Of a stretch of 64,000 nt of DNA, positions 17,944-25,574 are shown piece after piece; positions within the stretch are counted from its first letter, which is position 1, and every line of letters starts with the position of its first letter. The DNA comes from Roseateles violae (GTDB lineage Bacteria > Pseudomonadota > Gammaproteobacteria > Burkholderiales > Burkholderiaceae_C): positions 186,001-250,000 of the forward strand of contig NZ_JAUHHC010000006.1 in the NCBI RefSeq assembly GCF_030410485.1, given 5' to 3'. The notes beneath the pieces were generated by a model. That model did not search any database, had not been told where the DNA came from, and worked only from the letters and a program-made list of their open reading frames with translations. The position numbers and the translations under genes are program-made.

Positions 17944-19749
17944 ATGCGCGAGACCCTGGACTTCCTGCTGAACGACTGGCTCCGGGTTGGTGAGCTCAGC
18001 GCGCGCGAGCGCTTTGCCGACCACAATGCCGAGACCTTCGGCGCGGTGCTGGACACCTGCGAGCGCCTGGCGCGCGAGAAGTTTGCGCCCTTCAACCGCC
18101 TGGCCGATACCGAGGAGCCGCATTTCGACGGCGAGCAGGTCCATCTGCCCCAGGCCACGCACGAGGCGATGCGCGCCTTCGTCGACGCGGGCCTGCTGGC
18201 CGGCAGCCAGGACTACGAACTCGGCGGCATGCAGCTGCCCTGCGTGATCGAGATGGCCGGCAAGGCCTTCATCAGCAAGGCCAGCGTCGCGATGAGCGGC
18301 TATGCGATGCTGACCAAGGGCAATGCGAATCTCTTGATGGCGCATGGCAGCGAGGCGCAGCGCGAGGTCTTCGCCAAGAACGAGTTCGCCGGCCGCTGGT
18401 TCGGCACCATGTGCCTCTCCGAGCCGCAGGCCGGCTCGTCCCTCTCGGACGTGGCGACGCGCGCCGAGCCGGAGGACGCGGCCGATCCGCTGGGCCCGCG
18501 CTACCGGCTCAAGGGCAACAAGATGTGGATCTCGGGCGGCGAGCACGAGATGACCGAGAACATCATCCATCTGGTGCTGGCCAAGATCCCCGGCCCGGAC
18601 GGCAAGCTGGTGCCCGGCACGCGCGGCATCTCACTGTTCGTCGTGCCGAAGAAGCTGGTCACGCCCGCGGGCGAGCTCAGCGGCGAGCGCAACGACGTTG
18701 CGCTGGCCGGCCTCAACCACAAGCTCGGCTACCGCGGCACGACCAACTGCCTCCTGAACTTCGGCGAGGGCCGCTTCAAGCCGGGCGGCAAGGCGGGTGC
18801 GGTCGGCTATCTCGTGGGCAAGCCCGGCGAAGGCCTGAAATGCATGTTCCACATGATGAACGAGGCGCGCATCGGCGTCGGCCTCGGTGCGGTGATGCTG
18901 GGTTATGCCGGCTACGAGGCCAGCCTCGAGTACGCGCGCCAGCGGCCGCAGGGCCGCGCGATCGGCCCCGGCGGCAAGGACGCCGCCCAGCCGCAGCGGC
19001 CCATCATCGAGCATGCCGACGTCAAGCGCATGCTCTTGGCGCAGAAGAGCTATGTCGAGGGTGGCCTGGCCCTGGAGCTGTTCTGCGCGCGCCTGGTCGA
19101 CGAGGCCAACACCGGCGACGCCGATGCGGCCGCCGAGGCGACGCTGCTGCTGGAGGTGCTGACCCCGATCGCCAAGAGCTGGCCCAGCGAATGGTGCCTG
19201 GAGGCCAACTCGCTGGCCATCCAGGTGCTGGGCGGCTATGGCTACACGCGCGACTTCCCGGTCGAGCAGCACTGGCGCGACAACCGCCTGAACATGATCC
19301 ACGAGGGCACGCACGGCATCCAGGGCCTGGACCTCTTGGGCCGCAAGGTGGTGATGGACGGCGGCCGCGCGCTGCAACTGCTGGCCGCGCGCATCAATGC
19401 GACGATCGAGCGGGCCTTGCCACGGCCGGCGCTGGCCGAACGAGTCAACGAGCTGGCCGCCGCGCTGGCCAAGATCGGCCGCGCGACCAAGAGCGCCTGG
19501 GCCACCGGCGCGCCCGAGGAGGCGCTGGCCAATGCCACGCCCTATCTGCAGGCCTTCGGTCATCTGGTGCTGGCCTGGATCTGGCTGGAGCTGGCGCTGG
19601 CGGCGGAGGGAGAGAGCGACTTCGCCCGCGGCAAGCAGGCGGCGGCGCGCTATTTCTTCGCCTACGAGCTGCCCAAGATCGATGCCTGGCTGGCCGTCGT
19701 TGCCAGCCGCGAGCCGCTGTGCCGGGAGATGCAAGATGCCTGGTTCTGA
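17944..19749 (+). CDS. Acyl-CoA dehydrogenase (FadE-like, ~600 aa class)
   Basis: 601 residues, the longer class with a C-terminal extension used for medium and long acyl chains. Motifs: MCLSEPQAGSSLSDV (FAD/substrate binding), GNKMWISGGEHEMTENI, the MNEARIGVGLGAVMLGY helix, and QVLGGYGYTRDFPVEQHWRDNR with the likely catalytic Glu in IHEGTHGIQ. An N-terminal segment (RETLDFLLNDWLRV) precedes the core. It performs the first, FAD-dependent, step of beta-oxidation, passing electrons to ETF. The gene overlaps the following small membrane protein gene by 14 bases. Confidence 0.9.
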   Translation: MRETLDFLLNDWLRVGELSARERFADHNAETFGAVLDTCERLAREKFAPFNRLADTEEPHFDGEQVHLPQATHEAMRAFVDAGLLAGSQDYELGGMQLPCVIEMAGKAFISKASVAMSGYAMLTKGNANLLMAHGSEAQREVFAKNEFAGRWFGTMCLSEPQAGSSLSDVATRAEPEDAADPLGPRYRLKGNKMWISGGEHEMTENIIHLVLAKIPGPDGKLVPGTRGISLFVVPKKLVTPAGELSGERNDVALAGLNHKLGYRGTTNCLLNFGEGRFKPGGKAGAVGYLVGKPGEGLKCMFHMMNEARIGVGLGAVMLGYAGYEASLEYARQRPQGRAIGPGGKDAAQPQRPIIEHADVKRMLLAQKSYVEGGLALELFCARLVDEANTGDADAAAEATLLLEVLTPIAKSWPSEWCLEANSLAIQVLGGYGYTRDFPVEQHWRDNRLNMIHEGTHGIQGLDLLGRKVVMDGGRALQLLAARINATIERALPRPALAERVNELAAALAKIGRATKSAWATGAPEEALANATPYLQAFGHLVLAWIWLELALAAEGESDFARGKQAAARYFFAYELPKIDAWLAVVASREPLCREMQDAWF

Positions 19750-19963
19750 TGCGCGCAAGCCGCTCTCGGCCAAGGCGCTGCTGTGGATCGAGCGCCTGGT
19801 CTGGATCCTGATCTATGCCGGCCTGCTGGCCGCCTCGCTGGGCCTGTTCCTTCGCCTGGGGGCGCCCGAGGGCCATGTGCTCGGCTATGTGCTGATGGTC
19901 AAGGGCGGCATCGCGGCGGCCGTCGGCGTGGTGCTGATCTGGATCCGCTCGCGCTTCCCCTGA
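19736..19963 (+). CDS. Small two-helix membrane protein
   Basis: 75 residues. The ATG lies inside the 3' end of the acyl-CoA dehydrogenase in another frame, a 14-base overlap suggesting coupling. Two hydrophobic segments (WILIYAGLLAASLGLFL and VLMVKGGIAAAVGVVLIWI) are separated by a short polar loop (RLGAPEGHV). No family recognised; it could be an accessory of the dehydrogenase or of membrane association. Confidence 0.6.
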   Translation: MPGSDARKPLSAKALLWIERLVWILIYAGLLAASLGLFLRLGAPEGHVLGYVLMVKGGIAAAVGVVLIWIRSRFP

Positions 19964-19982
19964 ATTCAATGGAGACATCCCG

Positions 19983-20777
19983 ATGACAACGACGAAAGTT
20001 CAAGACCTGTTCGACCTGAGCGGCCAGGTGGCCCTGGTGACCGGCGGCTCGCGCGGCCTGGGCCTGCAGATGGCCGAGGCGCTGGGCGAGGCCGGCGCCA
20101 AGATCATGCTCAGCTCGCGCAAGGCCGCCGACCTCGAAGAGGCGGTTGCCCATCTGCAGGATCGCGGCATCGACGCACGCTGGATTGCCACCGACGCGTC
20201 CGATGAGGCCCAGGCGCGCGCGCTGGTGACGCAGACGATGGAGCGCCTGGGCCGCATCGACATCCTGGTCAACAACGCCGGCGCCACCTGGGGCGCGCCG
20301 GCCGAGGAGCACACGATCGAGGCCTGGGACAAGGTGATGAACCTGAACATCCGCAGCCTCTTCGTCGTCGCCCAGGAAGTGGCGCGGCAGAGCATGATCC
20401 CGCGCAAGAGCGGCCGCATCATCAATATCGCCTCGATCGCCGGCCTGGGCGGCAACCCGGTGATGATGAAGACGATCGCCTACAACACCAGCAAGGGCGC
20501 GGCGGTCAACTTCACGCGCGCCTTGGCCGGCGAGTGGGGCCAGCACGGCATCACCGTCAACGCGATCGCGCCGGGCTTCTTCCCCAGCAAGATGACCAAG
20601 GGCCTCTTGGCCGCGGTCGGCGAGAAGAATATGGCGGCCCATGCGCCGCTGAACCGGCTCGGCGACGACGAGGACCTGAAGGGCGCCGTGCTGCTGTTCG
20701 CCAGCCGCGCCGGCAAGCACATCACCGGCCAGATCCTGGCCGTCGACGGCGGCGTCAGCGCCCTCGTTGGAGGCTGA
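19983..20777 (+). CDS. SDR family NAD(P)-dependent oxidoreductase
   Basis: 264-residue classical short-chain dehydrogenase. The cofactor motif is TGGSRGLG near residue 21, the structural motif is NNAGA, and the catalytic residues are Ser in NIASIAG and Tyr/Lys in YNTSK. The C-terminus GQILAVDGGVSALVGG is typical of FabG-like enzymes. It probably oxidises or reduces a 3-hydroxy/3-ketoacyl intermediate; the substrate is unknown. It follows the small membrane protein by 19 bases and is followed by a thioesterase 2 bases later. Confidence 0.87.
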   Translation: MTTTKVQDLFDLSGQVALVTGGSRGLGLQMAEALGEAGAKIMLSSRKAADLEEAVAHLQDRGIDARWIATDASDEAQARALVTQTMERLGRIDILVNNAGATWGAPAEEHTIEAWDKVMNLNIRSLFVVAQEVARQSMIPRKSGRIINIASIAGLGGNPVMMKTIAYNTSKGAAVNFTRALAGEWGQHGITVNAIAPGFFPSKMTKGLLAAVGEKNMAAHAPLNRLGDDEDLKGAVLLFASRAGKHITGQILAVDGGVSALVGG

Positions 20778-20779
20778 TT

Positions 20780-21256
20780 TTGAGCACGCCGCCGCTGAGT
20801 TTTCCGGTCCATATCCCTTTCGTCGAACAGCTCGGCTTCGAGCTGCTTGCCGCCGGCGGCGGTGAGTCGGAGCTGTCGGTGAACCTGACCGACGCGCACA
20901 TGAACTCCTGGGCCGTGGCCCATGGCGGCGTCGTGATGACCTTGCTGGACGTGGCGATGGCGATTGCCGCGCGCAGTCCGCAGCGCAGCGGCGAGGGCTA
21001 CGGGCCCGGCGTCGTCACCGTGGAGATGAAGACGAGCTTCATGCGACCCGGCGAAGGCCGGCTGCGCGGCCTGGGCAAGCTGCTGCACCGCACGGCGACG
21101 ATGGCCTTCTGCGAAGGCTCGGTGCTCGACGAGCAGGGGCGCTTGTGCGCCCACGCGACCGGCACCTTCAAGTTCATCAAGGCGCTGCCGGCGCGCGACC
21201 GGGCGCTCAAGCCGCTGCAGAACAAGGGCGAGGATCCTGCTCAGCCCTTGAAGTAG
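20780..21256 (+). CDS. PaaI-family thioesterase (TTG start)
   Basis: 158 residues if translation begins at TTG 20780, which has GGAGG 6 bases upstream and gives a hotdog domain of normal length (STPPLSFPVHIPFVEQLGFE). No suitable ATG exists nearby. Motifs NSWAVAHGGVVMTLLDVAM and VTVEMKTSFMRPG are typical of acyl-CoA thioesterases. The last 16 bases overlap the 3' end of the convergent thioesterase gene. Confidence 0.78.
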   Translation: MSTPPLSFPVHIPFVEQLGFELLAAGGGESELSVNLTDAHMNSWAVAHGGVVMTLLDVAMAIAARSPQRSGEGYGPGVVTVEMKTSFMRPGEGRLRGLGKLLHRTATMAFCEGSVLDEQGRLCAHATGTFKFIKALPARDRALKPLQNKGEDPAQPLK

Positions 21257-22056
21257 ACCATCTGGTGCGTGCTGGCCAGCAGCTGGCCGGCATCGCTCCA
21301 GACCTCGGCGCTCTGGTCGAAATAGCCATTGCGGAAGTTCACGCCGCGCGCGCAGCCCAGCACCGGCCGCTCGCCTTGCGCCGCGAGCAGGGCCGCGTCG
21401 GCATGGAAATAGGTCGTCAGCGTTACCGTGCCGATGGGCGCCAGCTGGCGGCGGCGCAGGAAGATGCGCGGGAAGAAGCTGTCGCAGATCGCCGCCAGCG
21501 AGGCGAAGTCCAGCGGCCGCGGCGGCTCGTCGCGCAGCCAGAGCCGGCTTTGCGAGGCCGGCTGCTCGCGGCCGTCGAAGGCCTCGGGCATGCCGCCGTC
21601 CACAAAGCGCATGTCGTAGCGCTGCACCCAGGCCGGTGCGCCGAAGCGAGCGCGGGCCGGTGCCAGGCTCGCGGCCGACGGCACCTCCGCCGGCATCTGG
21701 GCCTCGGCGCTCGACCAGGTCTCGCGCCGCAGCGCGAACACGGCGCTGGCCGTCGCGGCCGTCTCGCCGCCCTGGCTCAGCTCGATCAGCCAGTGCTGGG
21801 TCGAGCGGTTGCTGCGCACCGGCCGCGCGATGACTTCGAAGCCGCCCTCGGCCAGCGCGGCGGCGAAGTTCACCGTCAGCGCGATCGGCTCGCCGAGCCG
21901 CGCCGGATGGACCAGCGCCGCCTGCAGCAGGGTGGCGGCGGTGACGCCGCCGAAGGGGCCGACCATATTGGCGTAGGCGGGGCTGGTGGCGCCGCGATGG
22001 CCGGCGTCGCCGGGCAGGGGCGTGAGTGCGATGGCGGCGTCGAAAGGATGTTGCAT
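21241..22056 (-). CDS. TesB-like acyl-CoA thioesterase (double hotdog)
   Basis: 271 residues with two hotdog halves. The N-terminal half has YANMVGPFGGVTAATLLQAAL and the C-terminal half DEPPRPLDFASLAAICDSFFPRI with an ending like TesB/YbgC-class enzymes (LLASTHQMVYFKG). It hydrolyses acyl-CoA to free acid and CoA. It is transcribed opposite to its neighbours, divergent from the oxidoreductase at 22195, and its 3' end overlaps the preceding thioesterase gene by 16 bases. Confidence 0.8.
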   Translation of the reverse strand: MQHPFDAAIALTPLPGDAGHRGATSPAYANMVGPFGGVTAATLLQAALVHPARLGEPIALTVNFAAALAEGGFEVIARPVRSNRSTQHWLIELSQGGETAATASAVFALRRETWSSAEAQMPAEVPSAASLAPARARFGAPAWVQRYDMRFVDGGMPEAFDGREQPASQSRLWLRDEPPRPLDFASLAAICDSFFPRIFLRRRQLAPIGTVTLTTYFHADAALLAAQGERPVLGCARGVNFRNGYFDQSAEVWSDAGQLLASTHQMVYFKG

Positions 22057-22097
22057 GGCTCGGGATTCGATGGACGGCGGGGCCTCAGTCTAAAAAA

Positions 22098-22109
22098 GAA
22101 CGACCGTGC
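22098..22109. promoter_or_regulatory. Second copy of the fadB-type palindrome (imperfect)
   Basis: GAACGACCGTGC matches the perfect palindrome at 13260-13271 in 10 of 12 positions. It lies in the 138-base divergent region between the TesB-like gene and the oxidoreductase at 22195, where a shared repressor could control both directions. Function inferred from position and similarity only. Confidence 0.4.
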
Positions 22110-22194
22110 TTTTCTGTCGCCGACGAGACTCCCCCTGCCGGGCATGCCATGCTTCAATGCGGCATTCCTCTCGAACATCACGCAGGAGACTCCG

Positions 22195-23211
22195 ATGACC
22201 GTCAATCGCCAGATCCACCTCGTCTCGCGCCCCCAGGGCGAACCCAGCGCCGCCAACTTCAAGCTCGTGGAAGCCGCCGTGCCGGCGCTGACCGAGGGTC
22301 AGGTCTTGGTGCGCAACCATTACCTGAGCCTGGATCCCTATATGCGCGGCCGCATGAACGAGGGCAAGAGCTATGCGGCGCCGCAGCCGCTGGACGCGGT
22401 GATGATCGGCGGCACCGTCGGCGAGGTCGTCGACTCCAAGAACGATCACTTCAAGGTCGGCGACAAGGTGGTCGGCATGGGCGGCTGGCAGGAGTACCAG
22501 TTGGTCGATGCGAACCAGCGCGGCGTGCTGCAGAAGGTGGACACGACGCACATCCCGCTGTCGGCCTATCTGGGCGCCGTCGGCATGCCCGGCGTCACCG
22601 GCTGGTACGGCCTGGTGAAGATCATCGATCCGAAGCCGGGCGAGACGGTCGTCGTCAGCGCCGCCTCGGGCGCCGTCGGCGGCGCGGTCGGCCAGCTGGC
22701 CAAGGCCCGCGGCGCGCGCGCGGTCGGCCTGGCCGGCGGCCCGGACAAATGCCGCCAGGTGGTCGAGGAGCTGGGCTTCGACGCCTGCATCGACTACAAG
22801 CAGCACCCGGACGTGAAGAGCCTGTCGACCGCGCTGAAGGAAGCCTGCCCGAAGGGCATCGACGGCTATTTCGAGAACGTCGGCGGCATCATCCTCGACG
22901 CGGTGATGCTGCGCGCCAATGCCTTCAGCCGCATCGCCATGTGCGGCATGATTTCCGGCTACAACGGCGAGCCGATCCCGATGCAGTACCCGCAGCTGAT
23001 CCTCTCCAACCGGATGAAGATCGAGGGCTTCATCGTCAGCGAGCACATGGAGGTCTGGCCCGAGGCGCTGAAGGAACTCGGCACCCTGGTTGCCACCGGC
23101 AAGTTCAAGTACCGCGAGACGGTGGCGGACGGCATCGCCAGCGCGCCGGAGGCCTTCCTGGGCTTGCTCAAGGGCAAGAACTTCGGCAAGCAATTGGTCA
23201 AGCTGATCTGA
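22195..23211 (+). CDS. NADP-dependent oxidoreductase (MDR, CurA/PTGR-like)
   Basis: 338 residues without zinc-ligand Cys clusters. The family opening is followed by LVRNHYLSLDPYMRGRMNEGKSY and the Rossmann motif VVVSAASGAVGGAVGQLAKARGA, then GFDACIDYK and DGYFENVGG, all typical of the CurA/prostaglandin reductase branch of medium-chain reductases. It probably reduces alpha,beta-unsaturated ketones or enals with NADPH. CAGGAG lies 7 bases before the ATG at 22195. Confidence 0.86.
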   Translation: MTVNRQIHLVSRPQGEPSAANFKLVEAAVPALTEGQVLVRNHYLSLDPYMRGRMNEGKSYAAPQPLDAVMIGGTVGEVVDSKNDHFKVGDKVVGMGGWQEYQLVDANQRGVLQKVDTTHIPLSAYLGAVGMPGVTGWYGLVKIIDPKPGETVVVSAASGAVGGAVGQLAKARGARAVGLAGGPDKCRQVVEELGFDACIDYKQHPDVKSLSTALKEACPKGIDGYFENVGGIILDAVMLRANAFSRIAMCGMISGYNGEPIPMQYPQLILSNRMKIEGFIVSEHMEVWPEALKELGTLVATGKFKYRETVADGIASAPEAFLGLLKGKNFGKQLVKLI

Positions 23212-23223
23212 GCCGGATCGGCA

Positions 23224-23700
23224 ATGACTGATCCGCTGCGCTGGACCTGCGCGCCGGCGGCCGAGCTGAGCACGAGCGCGCTGTACCAGGCGCTGGCGCT
23301 GCGCGCGCAGGTCTTCGTCGTCGAGCAGCACTGCGTGTTCCTTGACCCCGATGGCCTGGATCTGCGGCCAGGCGCCTGGCAGTTGCTGGGCCATGACGGG
23401 CAGGGCGACCTGATGGTCTGCGCGCGGCTCTTGGCGCCGGGCATCAAGGGCGCGCGGCAGGTCCACCCGATGATCAGCCGCGTCGTCAATGCGCCGGCGG
23501 CGCGCGGGCAGGGCCTGGGCCGGCGGCTGATGGAGCGCGCGATCGCCGAATGCACGCGGCGCTGGCCGGGCCTGCCGATCGACATCGGCGCCCAGGCTTA
23601 TCTGCAGCGCTTCTACGCCAGCCTCGGCTTCGAGCCGCTCTCGGCGCTCTACGACGAGGACGGCATCCCGCATCTGGATATGAGGAGACCCGCCGCATGA
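23224..23700 (+). CDS. elaA: ElaA-type GNAT N-acetyltransferase
   Basis: 158 residues. The ElaA pattern is clear: YQALALRAQVFVVEQHCVF, DPDGLDL near the N-terminus, then the acetyl-CoA binding loop ARGQGLGRRLMERAI and AQAYLQRFYASLGFEPLS. The acceptor is unknown. The stop overlaps the following GST start (ATGA), and the start is 12 bases after the oxidoreductase stop. Confidence 0.87.
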   Translation: MTDPLRWTCAPAAELSTSALYQALALRAQVFVVEQHCVFLDPDGLDLRPGAWQLLGHDGQGDLMVCARLLAPGIKGARQVHPMISRVVNAPAARGQGLGRRLMERAIAECTRRWPGLPIDIGAQAYLQRFYASLGFEPLSALYDEDGIPHLDMRRPAA

Positions 23701-24647
23701 GCGATCCAGCATTGATCCTGCACCATTACGCCGGCTCGCCGTTCTCGGAGAAGGTGCGCCTGGTGCTGGGCTACAAGGGCCTGGCCTGGCGCAGCGTCAC
23801 CGTGCCGGTGATCCTGCCCAAGCCCGATGTGCTCGCGCTGACCGGCGGCTACCGCCGCACGCCTTTTCTGCAGATCGGCGCCGACATCTATTGCGACACG
23901 GCGCTGATGTGCCAGCGCATCGACCGGCTCGCGCCGACGCCGACGCTTTACCCGCGCGAGGCCGGCGGCACGGCCGCGCTGATCGCGCAATGGGCCGACA
24001 CCGATCTGTTCTGGGCCGCCGCGCCCTACACGATGCAGCCGGCCGGCATCGCGACCGTCTTTGCCGGCGTGCCGCCCGAGGTGATCAAGGCCTTTGGCGC
24101 TGACCGCATGGCCATGTCGGCCGGCGTCAGGCGTGCGCCGCTGGCCGATGCGACGGCGGCGCTGACAAGCTATCTGCTCTGGCTGGAACAGATGCTGGCC
24201 GATGGCCGGGACTTCCTTTGCGGCGGCCTGCCCAGCATTGCCGACTTCGCCGTCGTCCACTGCCTCTGGTTCATCCGCCGCGCCGGCCCGCTGGCCGCCA
24301 TCATGGCGCCGCACGAGCGCCTGGCCGCCTGGTACGAGCGCGTGCGCGCCTTCGGCCATGGCCAGAGCACGGCAATGAGCAGCGAGGAGGCGATCGCGCT
24401 GGCCGCCGCGGCGAACCGGCACGCCGAGGTCGAGGTGATGCCCGGCCTGGGCTTCGAGCCCGGCCAGGCGCTGACCGTCACGCCGCTCGACTACGCCTTC
24501 GATCCGGTGGCCGGCGAGCTGGTCGGCCTGACGAACGACAGCGTCACCCTGCGCCGCCGCGACGAGCGTGCCGGCATCGTCCACGTCCATTTCCCGCGCA
24601 TCGGCTATGCCTTGCGCAAGGCAGAACAGGAAAGCAAGCAAGCATGA
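23697..24647 (+). CDS. Glutathione S-transferase family protein with extra C-terminal domain
   Basis: 316 residues, well beyond the usual 200-230. The N-terminal thioredoxin-like domain (LHHYAGSPFSEKVRLVLGYKG, Ser in the catalytic position) and alpha-helical C-domain (FLCGGLPSIADFAVVHCLWF) occupy about residues 1-230. The remaining ~80 residues (EVMPGLGFEPGQALTVTPLD ... VHFPRIGYAL) form an additional beta-rich segment I cannot name. Starts and stops overlap both neighbours by 4 bases (elaA and the SDR), so the three are likely co-translated. Confidence 0.8.
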   Translation: MSDPALILHHYAGSPFSEKVRLVLGYKGLAWRSVTVPVILPKPDVLALTGGYRRTPFLQIGADIYCDTALMCQRIDRLAPTPTLYPREAGGTAALIAQWADTDLFWAAAPYTMQPAGIATVFAGVPPEVIKAFGADRMAMSAGVRRAPLADATAALTSYLLWLEQMLADGRDFLCGGLPSIADFAVVHCLWFIRRAGPLAAIMAPHERLAAWYERVRAFGHGQSTAMSSEEAIALAAAANRHAEVEVMPGLGFEPGQALTVTPLDYAFDPVAGELVGLTNDSVTLRRRDERAGIVHVHFPRIGYALRKAEQESKQA

Positions 24648-25543
24648 AGAACTACCAAGGCAGGACCGCCGTCATCACCGGCGCCGGCTCGGGCTTCGGC
24701 CTCGAGGTCGCCCGCATCGCCGCCGCGCGCGGCATGAACCTGGTGCTCTGCGATGTGCAGAGCGATGCACTGGACAAGGCCGCGGCCGAGTTCGAGGGCC
24801 GCGTGCCCGTGCTGGCGCGTAAGGTCGACGTGGCCAAGGCCGCCGAGATGGAGGCGCTGGCTGCGGCGGTCAAGGCCCGCTTCGGCGCCCCGCACGTCGT
24901 CTTCAACAATGCCGGCGTCGGCTCGGGCGGCCTGATCTGGGAGAACACGCTGGCCGACTGGGAATGGGTGCTGGGCGTCAATCTGATGGGCGTGGTCCAC
25001 GGCGTGCGCCTGTTCACGCCGATGATGCTGGAGGCGGCCGCCGCCGATCCCGGCTACGAGGGGCATATCGTCAACACCGCCTCCATGGCCGGCATGCTCA
25101 ACGCGCCGAATATGGGGGTCTACAACGTCTCCAAGCATGCGGTGGTCTCGCTGAGCGAGACGCTTCATCAAGACCTGGCCCTGGTCACCGAGCAGATCCG
25201 GGCCTCGGTGCTGTGCCCCTTCTTCGTGCCGACCGGCATCTCGCAAAGCCATCGCAACCGGCCCGCCGACGCGCCGGCCGCCAAGCCCACCAAGAGCCAG
25301 CTGATCGGCCAGGCCATGAGCGACAAGGCGGTGTCCTCCGGCAAGCTGACGGCGGCCGAGGTCGCGGCCATGGTCTTCGCCGCGATGGACGAAGAGCGCT
25401 TCTATGTGTTCAGCCACCCGCATGCGCTGGCCGGCGTGCAGACGCGGCTGGAGGATGTGATGCTCTTGCGCAATCCGACCGATCCATTCAAGGATCGCCC
25501 CGAGATCGGCGCGAAGCTGAAGGCGGCGCTGCGCGAGGGCTGA
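24644..25543 (+). CDS. SDR family oxidoreductase
   Basis: 299-residue classical SDR with a C-terminal extension. Cofactor motif TGAGSGFGLEVA, NNAGVGSGG, catalytic Ser in NTASMAGML and YNVSK. Asp in the second strand (LCDVQ) suggests NAD preference. The last ~60 residues (FYVFSHPHALAGVQTRLEDV) are typical of the subfamily acting on bulky alcohols. Overlaps the GST stop by 4 bases. Substrate unknown. Confidence 0.85.
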   Translation: MKNYQGRTAVITGAGSGFGLEVARIAAARGMNLVLCDVQSDALDKAAAEFEGRVPVLARKVDVAKAAEMEALAAAVKARFGAPHVVFNNAGVGSGGLIWENTLADWEWVLGVNLMGVVHGVRLFTPMMLEAAAADPGYEGHIVNTASMAGMLNAPNMGVYNVSKHAVVSLSETLHQDLALVTEQIRASVLCPFFVPTGISQSHRNRPADAPAAKPTKSQLIGQAMSDKAVSSGKLTAAEVAAMVFAAMDEERFYVFSHPHALAGVQTRLEDVMLLRNPTDPFKDRPEIGAKLKAALREG

Positions 25544-25574
25544 GACCCGCCCCCCGCGGGGGCACAATCGGGGG

